A stretch of DNA of 9,649 bases from the NCBI GenBank assembly GCA_017626625.1, contig JAGAIK010000244.1, positions 1 to 9,649 of the forward strand, written 5' to 3'. This DNA is from Roseburia sp. (GTDB lineage Bacteria; Bacillota; Clostridia; Lachnospirales; Lachnospiraceae). Within the stretch, counting starts at the first letter, position 1. The number at the start of each line of letters is the position of its first letter. Of this stretch, positions 1 through 5,215 are shown piece by piece. The position numbers and the translations under genes are program-made. The notes below the pieces were generated by a model. The model saw nothing but the letters and a program-made list of their open reading frames with translations. It ran no database searches and was not told the DNA's origin.

Positions 1-975
1 CATGGTATCCTGCGGTGTATATTTTACAAGAACTGTCTCGATATTTGCTGTCTGTCCCTCAAAGTTACCCGGGAAATTCGGGTTCTTTGTCAGAGTGTAG
101 GTATAGGAGTTCTCATCATAAGCAGTCAGCATATATGCACCGGAGTTAATATTGTAATTCCATCTTGCTTCATCTACTTTATCGCCGATGTACTCTGCGG
201 TATAGTTGTCAGAGAATTTTACACCGTTCTCTGTCTCTTCCATCGTTACATCTTCCGGTACCCAAAGTGCCATGGATTCAGGATTGGTATTTAATAATGC
301 CTGACCATAGTAATATGGTACATATGCAGAATCAATCGTAATAGAATATGTTTTCTCATCAATTAAGTGAACACCTTCAAAGGTATCGCTCTCACCGGAA
401 GAATAAGCATTAAAACCTTTATAATACTGATAATAACCGGAAGAAGCCTCAGAAGCCTCTAAGTCTGTTAAGAACTCATTACTTGCACAGAGCATATTGG
501 TAAATACATAGTTTTCTGCTGTAACCGGTGAACCGTCAGAGAATTTTAAACCGTCTTTAATGGTAATTGTATAAGTTTTACTTCCGTCCTCATTGTCGGT
601 TGACTCAAGGCTCTCAAGTACGGTTGGGTTCTCAATCCATTTACCGGTCTGGTCTCTTACGATTGGCTCCATACCCTGAGCAACTAAATGGAACGCATCA
701 AAATCGGATGCACCGTTAGCCCAGTATGGTGTGATGTCTCCACTTGTCTCGGAGCTCTCGCCAAGAATCACCTGTTTGTTGCTGTAGGTACCATCAAAAG
801 TACTCTCTTCGTCTGCAGTCTCTGTTGCTTCTACTGTATTGTCAGTATCAGTATCAGCAGCACCGCCATTGTTTCCCGCAGCAGCATTACCGCCGTTTCC
901 TGAGTTACCGCATCCGGCTACCATTCCGGCAGTCATAGCGCCAACTAAGAAAAGGGAAATCACTTTCTTTTTCAT
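1..975 (-). CDS. Peptide/oligopeptide ABC transporter substrate-binding lipoprotein, family 5 (3' end outside window)
   Basis: The reading frame is open from an ATG at 975 to the window edge and gives 325 residues of an extracellular solute-binding protein, so the C-terminal part is missing from view. An AGGAGG at 983-988 lies 7 nt before the ATG. The N-terminus is a lipoprotein signal: MKKK, a hydrophobic stretch and the lipobox VAGC with the lipidated Cys at residue 22. A Gly/Asn/Ala/Asp/Thr-rich flexible linker follows to about residue 60. The mature domain shows LKFSDGSPVTAENYVF (about 143-158), a good match to the family-5 (OppA/DppA) signature, plus NPNFPGNFEGQTANIETV, typical of the same fold. 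Members are anchored outside the membrane and hand oligopeptides, or less often nickel or sugars, to an Opp-type permease. The substrate cannot be told from the sequence. The permease and ATPase genes would lie at lower coordinates. Expression probably depends on the attenuated leader upstream. Confidence 0.9.
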   Translation of the reverse strand, partial: MKKKVISLFLVGAMTAGMVAGCGNSGNGGNAAAGNNGGAADTDTDNTVEATETADEESTFDGTYSNKQVILGESSETSGDITPYWANGASDFDAFHLVAQGMEPIVRDQTGKWIENPTVLESLESTDNEDGSKTYTITIKDGLKFSDGSPVTAENYVFTNMLCASNEFLTDLEASEASSGYYQYYKGFNAYSSGESDTFEGVHLIDEKTYSITIDSAYVPYYYGQALLNTNPESMALWVPEDVTMEETENGVKFSDNYTAEYIGDKVDEARWNYNINSGAYMLTAYDENSYTYTLTKNPNFPGNFEGQTANIETVLVKYTPQDTM

Positions 976-1005
976 AATATTTCCTCCTTATTAGAAAATT
1001 ATTTA

Positions 1006-1029
1006 TATAAACGCCCGATTGCGTTTATA
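1006..1029 (-). promoter_or_regulatory. Stem-loop in the leader of the binding-protein gene
   Basis: A perfect 9-bp inverted repeat, TATAAACGC and GCGTTTATA, has a 6-nt loop. It sits about 16 nt upstream of the AGGAGG of the lipoprotein gene. In RNA it would form a short hairpin that could affect translation or mRNA stability. As DNA it could be an operator. No T-run follows, so it is not a terminator. Confidence 0.5.
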
Positions 1030-1106
1030 ACGGGATTTTCACTGTTTTTTTCTGCGATTTGTTATCAATGCAACACGTTATCACGCTAAACTTTTTTCGT
1101 GTAAGC

Positions 1107-1145
1107 AAAAAAAAGTGCCAACAGACCCCTTTGCCTATTGCACTT
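1107..1145 (-). terminator. Intrinsic terminator inside the leader (attenuator or sRNA 3' end)
   Basis: On the minus strand AAGTGC pairs with GCACTT, then AATAG with CTGTT across a single bulged G. This gives an 11-bp stem with a loop of about 10 nt that ends in GGGGT. It is followed directly by a run of eight T, two of which pair with the stem. It lies about 35-73 nt after the predicted RNA start and more than 130 nt before the lipoprotein ATG, so it would stop most transcripts unless antiterminated. No ORF of useful size lies between promoter and terminator. Confidence 0.7.
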
Positions 1146-1159
1146 CAAAAAACAGTTGT

Positions 1160-1179
1160 ATGTTGTCCGCAAACAACAT
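1160..1179 (-). promoter_or_regulatory. Hairpin at the predicted 5' end of the leader RNA
   Basis: A perfect 7-bp inverted repeat, ATGTTGT and ACAACAT, encloses a 6-nt loop TTGCGG on the minus strand. It begins at or next to the predicted start of transcription (about 1180). It could protect the 5' end, form part of a ligand-sensing leader, or act as an operator on the DNA. Confidence 0.5.
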
Positions 1180-1186
1180 GTACTTT

Positions 1187-1214
1187 ATTATACATGCGAA
1201 GTGAAATTTGTCAA
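1187..1214 (-). promoter_or_regulatory. Consensus sigma-A promoter for the binding-protein leader
   Basis: The minus strand carries TTGACA (1209-1214), a 16-nt spacer and TATAAT (1187-1192), both boxes matching the vegetative consensus exactly. The start of transcription would be near 1180, giving a leader of about 205 nt to the ATG at 975. A second extended -10 (TGT-TATAAT) lies further upstream near 1240 without a good -35. Confidence 0.85.
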
Positions 1215-1255
1215 TAGGTCCTCCGTATCAGAAAGCAGTATAATTATAACATTTT

Positions 1256-1288
1256 TCCCTGATTTTTCCCGGTTTTGTCCCGGTTTTT
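1256..1288. repeat. Three tandem 11-bp direct repeats, TCCCGGTTTTN type
   Basis: The units are TCCCTGATTTT (1256-1266), TCCCGGTTTTG (1267-1277) and TCCCGGTTTTT (1278-1288). They are head-to-tail, and the period of 11 bp is close to one helical turn. They lie about 76-108 bp upstream of the predicted start of the lipoprotein leader RNA, a usual place for an activator array. Simple low-complexity drift is the alternative. Confidence 0.45.
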
Positions 1289-1422
1289 ATTCATCTTATC
1301 AGGGGAATATTTGCATATTTTTACATTTTATGTTTCTTAAAATTTTTTGCGGATTTTGTATATTTTTCCAGTTCAATTTCTGTGAATGATAGAATCCTGT
1401 CATTTATGGACGGCTCCTTTTG

Positions 1423-1431
1423 TGTTATACT
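1423..1431 (+). promoter_or_regulatory. Extended -10 promoter for the 92-residue gene
   Basis: TATACT (1426-1431) is preceded by TGT, the extended -10 element. The -35 region (TTTATG, 17 nt away) is poor, as is common with extended -10 promoters. The predicted start is near 1438, about 47 nt before the ATG at 1485. Confidence 0.5.
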
Positions 1432-1484
1432 CTTTCCATAAATAAAAAATATGTTTTTGTGATGTTTGCAGAAAGGATTTTTCC

Positions 1485-1763
1485 ATGATAACCAGTGAAG
1501 ATATTTTGAACATGAATTTTTACAAAAAAGAAAAGTTTACCGGCAGTTATAAAGGAATGCGCTACCTGGTGCAGAAAAGCACCGAACATGAGACAGACGT
1601 CTTTCTCGTCCACATCTGGCCCGGTCCCTATAACTTCGCTTCGACAGAGGATGCCTTAAAAACCTCCGCCACCTTCCCCTTCACCCCGGAGGGAAAACAA
1701 CAGGCTGTCGACTGGATGAACGACCAGTGGACAGCCCGGAAGGATGAGTGGAAAACCCTGTGA
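1485..1763 (+). CDS. Small protein of unknown function (92 residues)
   Basis: This is the only convincing plus-strand gene. A GAAAGGA (1471-1477) lies 7 nt before the ATG, and an extended -10 promoter is about 55 bp upstream. The protein opens with MITSEDILNMNFYKKEKFTGSYKGMRY and contains WPGPYNFAS and FPFTPEGKQQAVDWMNDQW. It is soluble, rich in aromatic residues, and has no signal peptide or membrane segment. The aromatic-rich segment and the Gln-Ala-Val-Asp-Trp-Met helix suggest a compact folded domain, not a chance ORF. I recognise the general look from Clostridia small conserved proteins but cannot assign a function. I see no acyl-CoA, nucleotide or metal-binding motif. It converges with the SGNH hydrolase gene, with 5 bp between the two stop codons and no obvious terminator. 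Confidence 0.7.
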   Translation: MITSEDILNMNFYKKEKFTGSYKGMRYLVQKSTEHETDVFLVHIWPGPYNFASTEDALKTSATFPFTPEGKQQAVDWMNDQWTARKDEWKTL

Positions 1764-1768
1764 TATTT

Positions 1769-2734
1769 TTAATAATTTGCCCGGCTCAGTTCCTCCTCTA
1801 AGGACTGTGCGAGCTGCTTTGCGTCAGTATCCGCCGCCGGGGCGCAGTTTCTCCCCACCAGAAGGCTGTTTAATATGTAACTGTAAATATCCCAGTTTGA
1901 TGCCTCGGTATAATGGAGACCGTCTTTGGTATCATATCCCTTTTGGGTCAGATAATCATAACTGTTGATATAGGTGATACCGGAAATTTTTCTGATTCTC
2001 CGGTTAAATGCCTCGATACATACATTGTTGTACTGTGCCTCTGTCCTTCCTACGGTAGGATTGATGGACACAAGCCAGAGGTCTACGGATTTAGACAGTT
2101 TCCGGTAAGCACTGATGTATTTATTCACGTTTTGCATATCGTTGATGCCAAGTGCACTGACCACCACCCAGTTTTTTATCTCTGAATGAACACTCTGGAT
2201 ATTTTTTATTTTCGGCAGTCCCGTTTCCATCATCCAGTCATAACCGATACCGGGACAGCAGACCGCAAAGAAGTTGCCGGGCGCCCCTATGTTGCAGTCC
2301 TCATTCATCAGGTAAATGCGGGAATCTCCCATGAATATGTACCCTGTATCATACTGATACCCATACTCTTCCACTCCCGTCAGCGGAACAGGCTCCTCTT
2401 CCGTCTCCGGCTCCTGCACGATATCCGAAACCTCCGGCTGTTCTTCTGGCTGTCGGGAAGTCTCCGAACTTTCTTCCGCGATTTCCGTCTCTGCCATATC
2501 TTCCCCTGCCGGTTCCGTGTCCTCTTCATATTCTGTTGTCTGTGCTGCTGTTTCGCTCTCCGGCTCCGTCTCTGTTTCCGGCTCCTCCTGCAGGAAAACT
2601 GCTGTTTCAGAGGTTGTTTCCTGTCCCGCTTCGGTCTGCTGGGCTTTCGCCTGGCTGATTGCCCCAAAACCTGCGCCGCCTAAAACAACGGACATGACCA
2701 AAAGAGCTGCTATTACTTTCTTTGATTTTTTCAT
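1769..2734 (-). CDS. Exported SGNH/GDSL-type hydrolase with long acidic linker
   Basis: A 321-residue exported protein. Residues 1-31 form a Sec signal peptide (MKKSKK, hydrophobic core, AKA cleavage site). Residues 32-118 are an acidic Glu/Thr/Pro-rich low-complexity linker. The catalytic domain starts at about 122. It shows GDS at 136-138 (block I, nucleophile Ser138), Gly-rich PGIG at 161-164, GIND at 196-199 (block III, oxyanion Asn198) and DGLHYT at 271-276 (Asp271 and His274 complete the triad). Family members de-O-acetylate sugars or cleave esters of surface glycans or peptidoglycan. The real substrate is unknown. There is no LPXTG or membrane anchor, so the protein is likely secreted or held by the linker. 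The ribosome site is weak (GGAAG, 13 nt away), but no better in-frame start exists. It is transcribed from its own promoter at 2834-2862, downstream of the BIG2 gene. Confidence 0.85.
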   Translation of the reverse strand: MKKSKKVIAALLVMSVVLGGAGFGAISQAKAQQTEAGQETTSETAVFLQEEPETETEPESETAAQTTEYEEDTEPAGEDMAETEIAEESSETSRQPEEQPEVSDIVQEPETEEEPVPLTGVEEYGYQYDTGYIFMGDSRIYLMNEDCNIGAPGNFFAVCCPGIGYDWMMETGLPKIKNIQSVHSEIKNWVVVSALGINDMQNVNKYISAYRKLSKSVDLWLVSINPTVGRTEAQYNNVCIEAFNRRIRKISGITYINSYDYLTQKGYDTKDGLHYTEASNWDIYSYILNSLLVGRNCAPAADTDAKQLAQSLEEELSRANY

Positions 2735-2833
2735 TTTTCTATATTGTCTTCCGGCATTTTTCTGCCATATTTTATTGGAATGAAGAGTTTTGATATCTTC
2801 ATTGTAACACTGTATGATTTACGTTCTTTCTTT

Positions 2834-2862
2834 AAAATACCAGTTATAAAGTATGGTGTCAA
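2834..2862 (-). promoter_or_regulatory. Promoter of the SGNH hydrolase gene
   Basis: The minus strand reads TTGACA (2857-2862), 17 nt, then TATTTT (2834-2839), with TGG before the -10 giving an extended -10. The -35 is perfect and the -10 matches 4 of 6. The predicted start is near 2827, leaving a leader of about 93 nt. Confidence 0.65.
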
Positions 2863-2877
2863 GTAGGCACTTCCTAC
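2863..2877. promoter_or_regulatory. Operator-like palindrome touching the -35 box
   Basis: GTAGG and CCTAC are arranged as a 15-bp inverted repeat with a 5-nt centre. It begins at the first base beyond the -35 hexamer of the SGNH promoter. The position suits a repressor or activator site. The arms are only 5 bp, so chance is possible. Confidence 0.35.
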
Positions 2878-2893
2878 CAGACTGTAGAATTTG

Positions 2894-2910
2894 TGACAAT
2901 ATCGTTGTCA
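2894..2910. promoter_or_regulatory. Inverted repeat TGACAA-N5-TTGTCA
   Basis: A perfect 6-bp inverted repeat with a 5-bp centre lies about 32 bp upstream of the -35 box of the SGNH gene, between it and the end of the BIG2 gene. No T-run follows on the minus strand, so a transcription-factor site is more likely than a terminator. Confidence 0.4.
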
Positions 2911-2979
2911 TCTGTCTGCCGTTCGCTCCAATGAAATTTTTAAAATCTTAATTTTCCCAGCCAGCCCATCTTTGCAGCA

Positions 2980-4008
2980 TCAATCATTCTTGTTGCCAAT
3001 TTCCACATTACTTACATAGAAGGTGTCAAAATCCGTAGTCCAATTGTATACCTGACTGCTGGCATGAAATTCGCCTGTATCAGAATTGTATTCACATTGG
3101 CATTGAGAACTATCAGGATAAATTGTGTATCCATATGCGGAACTCGCCCCTATTTTCTTCGAAAAACAACCTATTCTAGGGCAAATGTAATTTCCATCAT
3201 TAAAATTAACATTGGTCACTCCATCCATATCTATTTGATATCTATAAATACAGTATTTTCCATTTATAAATTCATTCATATGATATTTTTTTACAGTTAT
3301 ATTCGTAAGCGTAACTTCTTCATTTTTATAATTACTCAATGTGATTGGAAATTGTTGATGCTCATATAATTTTAATTCTGTACCATCTTCCCAATTTTCC
3401 ACATCGCTTGTGCCCGTACCATTTTCTGCTACTATTTGCTTTACTTCCTCTTCCGATAACGTATTTTGTTTTATTAACTCTTTTACTGTTTCTTCATCTA
3501 TACTATTTTGTTTTATTAATTCCTTTACCGTTTCTTCATCTATGCTATTCTGCTTTATTAACGCAATAATATTTTCTTCTGACAAAGAATTATTCTGAAT
3601 CAGGTTCTTTATGCTTTCTTCTGCAAGACACTTATCCTCTATTAATTTTGTTATTTCCGATTCTGACAAATACTTTTTCACTATAACTTTACATTTTGCA
3701 GTTTTTTTGCTTGTTGTCCTCGCGGTAATCATGGCACTGCCTTCTTCTAAAGCTGTGACAACCCCATACTTATTTACACCGGCAACTTTTTTGTTGCTGC
3801 TTGACCACGTAATAGTATCGGTCGAATTTGTCGGTTTCATGTTAGCATGTAATGTTGCAATATCACCTACACTCAAAGTTACTTCCGTTGCTTCTAGTGA
3901 TATAGATTTGCTTTTCACTTTCTTTTTCGCCTGCGTAGTAGTTATGGACGTCATACAAAGTATCAAAATTAGCCCGAATACCACCAGTCTTTTCCAAACA
4001 TTTTTCAT
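2980..4008 (-). CDS. Exported BIG2-domain protein with six 14-residue repeats
   Basis: 342 residues. Residues 1-27 form a signal peptide ending in TTTQA. Residues 33-111 are a bacterial Ig-like domain 2 (VTLSVGDIATL, ITWSSSNKKVAGVNKYGVVTAL and SAMITA are its usual strands). Residues 113-196 are six contiguous 14-residue units of the pattern S-L/I-S/D-E-E-x-V/I-K-x-L-I-K-x-N. Two of these (155-168 and 169-182) are identical. Residues 200-342 are an unrecognised beta-rich domain with five Cys (253, 276, 281, 303, 305). No sortase motif or membrane anchor is present. BIG2 domains usually occur in surface proteins that contact glycans or other cells. The job of this protein is unknown. GGAGAG lies 8 nt before the ATG. 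Upstream ATGs in other frames only run through the tRNA and are not credible. Base composition is clearly more AT-rich than the neighbouring cbi genes, a hint of separate origin. Confidence 0.85.
   Translation of the reverse strand: MKNVWKRLVVFGLILILCMTSITTTQAKKKVKSKSISLEATEVTLSVGDIATLHANMKPTNSTDTITWSSSNKKVAGVNKYGVVTALEEGSAMITARTTSKKTAKCKVIVKKYLSESEITKLIEDKCLAEESIKNLIQNNSLSEENIIALIKQNSIDEETVKELIKQNSIDEETVKELIKQNTLSEEEVKQIVAENGTGTSDVENWEDGTELKLYEHQQFPITLSNYKNEEVTLTNITVKKYHMNEFINGKYCIYRYQIDMDGVTNVNFNDGNYICPRIGCFSKKIGASSAYGYTIYPDSSQCQCEYNSDTGEFHASSQVYNWTTDFDTFYVSNVEIGNKND
3421..3672 (-). repeat. Six tandem 42-bp coding repeats (14 residues each)
   Basis: The repeats cover residues 113-196 of the BIG2 protein, with no residue inserted or lost. 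Hydrophobic residues sit at positions 2, 7, 10 and 11. A Ser/Asp-Glu-Glu cap at 3-5 and Asn at 14 suggest a string of short capped helices, not a regular heptad coiled coil. Units 4 and 5 (3505-3546 and 3463-3504) match at 38 of 42 bases, and all four differences are synonymous. Confidence 0.8.
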
Positions 4009-4070
4009 CGCTCATCTCTCCATTCTTTTCATCGTTTTTCCGGATATTTTTACATATTCTTCTTTTTCTT

Positions 4071-4099
4071 ATAGTACTTGTTTCTACCAAAATATTCAA
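4071..4099 (-). promoter_or_regulatory. Probable promoter of the BIG2-protein gene
   Basis: TTGAAT (4094-4099), 17 nt, then TACTAT (4071-4076) on the minus strand, each 4 of 6 to consensus. It lies just after the tRNA terminator and about 63 bp before the ATG at 4008. A TTGACA nearer the terminator has no matching -10. Confidence 0.45.
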
Positions 4100-4142
4100 G
4101 TGAAAAAGTTTTCCCGTTGCTGTCATAATTGCTGTCAAATGC

Positions 4143-4192
4143 AAAAAATAAGGGCTTCTGAAATACCTAAGTATCTCAAAAGCCCTTATTTT
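4143..4192 (-). terminator. Intrinsic terminator of tRNA-Leu (bidirectional)
   Basis: A 13-bp perfect stem (4145-4157 with 4180-4192, core AAGGGCTT) continues after mismatches into TGA/TCA and ATAC/GTAT pairs closed by a 4-nt loop. On the minus strand a run of T follows. The arms are A/T-rich outside the core, so it could also work on the plus strand. It starts 1 nt beyond the tRNA 3' end and insulates the BIG2 gene from the tRNA and cbi transcripts. Confidence 0.9.
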
Positions 4193-4193
4193 A

Positions 4194-4273
4194 TGCGGGT
4201 AACAGGATTTGAACCTGCACGGTCTCCCACCAGAACCTAAATCTGGCGCGTCTGCCAATTCCGCCATACCCGC
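4194..4273 (-). tRNA. tRNA-Leu, anticodon UAG
   Basis: The acceptor GCGGGTA (4267-4273) pairs with TACCCGC (4195-4201), with discriminator A at 4194 and no encoded CCA. The anticodon arm is CCAGA, loop TTTAGGT, TCTGG, which gives anticodon TAG and reads CUN leucine codons. The T arm is CAGG-TTCAAAT-CCTG. The enlarged variable region between the anticodon and T arms fits a class II tRNA. It has its own promoter (4304-4332) and terminator. Confidence 0.95.
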
Positions 4274-4303
4274 TTTTTCTGTGTCCGTTACAGCCACGTT
4301 GCA

Positions 4304-4332
4304 ATTATAACGTAGCGCCCCCGAATTTGCAA
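4304..4332 (-). promoter_or_regulatory. Promoter of tRNA-Leu
   Basis: TTGCAA (4327-4332), 17 nt, then a perfect TATAAT (4304-4309) on the minus strand. The start would be near 4297, about 24 nt before the mature tRNA. The spacer is G-rich. The -35 box lies inside one arm of the inverted repeat that follows cbiO. Confidence 0.8.
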
Positions 4333-4360
4333 GCATTTTTCATCCTTTCCCTGCAAATTC
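4323..4360 (-). repeat. Inverted repeat directly after the cbiO stop
   Basis: A perfect 9-bp arm pair, GAATTTGCA and TGCAAATTC, has a 20-nt loop. It starts at the base after the cbiO stop codon and its distal arm covers the tRNA -35 box. In the cbi transcript it would be a 3' stem-loop, but it is followed by GGGGGCGC and not T, so it is not a normal intrinsic terminator. Confidence 0.55.
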
Positions 4361-5098
4361 TTATCTCTTCTCATAAAGCGACAGCGGCAGTTCTAAACCG
4401 TATGCCTCCAACAGTTCCCCATCCCGCAGGATATCCTCCGTCTTTCCGTCCCGGATAATTTTCCCCTCCGCCATCAAAACCGTCCTCTGACAGGTATCCC
4501 AGATAAAATCCAAATCGTGTGAAGCGATGATTTTCAGATGGGAAAATTCATTCAAAAGCCGTATCAAATTCCTTCTGTTTTTCGGGTCTAACGCCACGGA
4601 AGGCTCGTCCATCAGAATAATGTCCGGCGTCATGGACAAAATTGTGGCAATGGAAACCATCTTTTTCTCCCCTCCGGAAAGCTTGTAAATGGGCTTCTCC
4701 CGCAAATATTCAATATGGACAGCAGCAAGCGCCGCCTCCGTCCGTCTTTCCACCTCTTCCTCCGGCAGCCCGTAATTTCTCGGAGCAAATGCCACATCCT
4801 CATAGACATTCGGCATAAAAAGCTGGCTGTCCGCATCCTGGAATACATATCCCATCCTTTCCCGGATTTTTGGCAGCGTCTGCTTTTCCAGGGGAATATC
4901 CTCCACCCGAATGCTGCCCTCAAAATTCAAATTCAGCCCCACAAGCAGCTTTAACAGGGTTGATTTTCCCACTCCGTTAGCGACAATAATGCCCACAGAC
5001 TCCTGCTCCCCCGCAAAAAGGGAAATGTCCTGCAATACGGGCTGCTTTTTTTCATAGGAAAAATTCAAATGCTCCACACAAATATGAATATGGCTCAT
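4361..5098 (-). CDS. cbiO: ECF-type cobalt/nickel importer ATPase CbiO
   Basis: 245 residues, a full-length ABC ATPase of the energy-coupling-factor class that drives uptake through CbiM and CbiQ. Motifs seen are Walker A region VANGVGKST at 39-47, Q-loop Gln87 in YVFQDADSQLF, signature LSGGEKK at 140-146, Walker B IILMDEP at 160-166 with Asp164 and Glu165, and switch His194 in ASHD. The odd point is residue 39: the first Gly of the GxxGxGKS/T P-loop is Val (codon GTC, one base from GGC), while Gly42, Gly44, Lys45 and Ser46 remain. Activity may be altered but need not be lost. AAAGGAG lies 6 nt before the ATG. It follows cbiQ by 117 bp and ends the operon just before the tRNA promoter. Confidence 0.92.
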   Translation of the reverse strand: MSHIHICVEHLNFSYEKKQPVLQDISLFAGEQESVGIIVANGVGKSTLLKLLVGLNLNFEGSIRVEDIPLEKQTLPKIRERMGYVFQDADSQLFMPNVYEDVAFAPRNYGLPEEEVERRTEAALAAVHIEYLREKPIYKLSGGEKKMVSIATILSMTPDIILMDEPSVALDPKNRRNLIRLLNEFSHLKIIASHDLDFIWDTCQRTVLMAEGKIIRDGKTEDILRDGELLEAYGLELPLSLYEKR

Positions 5099-5128
5099 AA
5101 AACCGCTCCTTTTCTCAATTTCTTTCCT

Positions 5129-5172
5129 AAAATTTCCGTCATAACCTCACTCTGTCCCGCAAAATTTCCGTC
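5129..5172. repeat. 12-bp direct repeat in the cbiQ-cbiO gap
   Basis: AAAATTTCCGTC occurs at 5129-5140 and again at 5161-5172, 32 bp apart start to start. It lies in the 117-bp stretch between cbiQ and cbiO, which otherwise shows nothing clear. It may be a small duplication that widened the gap. Confidence 0.45.
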
Positions 5173-5215
5173 TAGCTCTTCCATACGACCTGTGGATAGC
5201 CACCATAAATCCCCA

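Larger units (their letters stand above)
976..1484. other. 509-bp divergent intergenic region between the binding-protein gene and the 92-residue gene
   Basis: No convincing coding sequence is present here. Reading toward lower coordinates it holds three tandem 11-bp repeats (1256-1288), a consensus promoter (1187-1214), a hairpin at the predicted RNA start (1160-1179), an intrinsic terminator (1107-1145) and a stem-loop near the ribosome binding site (1006-1029). Reading toward higher coordinates it holds an extended -10 promoter for the small gene at 1423-1431. The rest is AT-rich. Confidence 0.7.

Noticed and set aside
1138..1389. 83-codon plus-strand frame in the intergenic region
   Set aside because: No ribosome site, Phe-rich from AT-rich DNA, and it runs antisense over the promoter and leader hairpin.
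1764..1768. Shared terminator between the convergent 92-residue and SGNH genes
   Set aside because: Only 5 bp separate the stops, and no stem with a T-run is visible in either direction near the ends.
2186..2683. 165-codon plus-strand frame, hydrophobic and Arg/Cys-rich
   Set aside because: It is the mirror of the Glu/Thr-rich linker and start of the SGNH gene, with no ribosome site.
2735..2979. Terminator between the BIG2 and SGNH genes
   Set aside because: The inverted repeats here have short or AT-only stems and no T-run in the right place. They fit operators better.
3611..4240. 209-codon plus-strand frame
   Set aside because: It is antisense to the BIG2 gene and ends in VTGFEPARSPTRT, the known antisense artefact of a tRNA-Leu gene.
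3863..4336. 157-codon minus-strand frame reading through tRNA-Leu
   Set aside because: The stretch MAELADAPDLGSGGRPC is a well-known false protein made by translating tRNA-Leu. The rest overlaps the terminator and the BIG2 gene in another frame.
5053..5184. Small frame of about 43 codons between cbiQ and cbiO
   Set aside because: No ribosome site, it overlaps the cbiO start, and no recognisable protein features.
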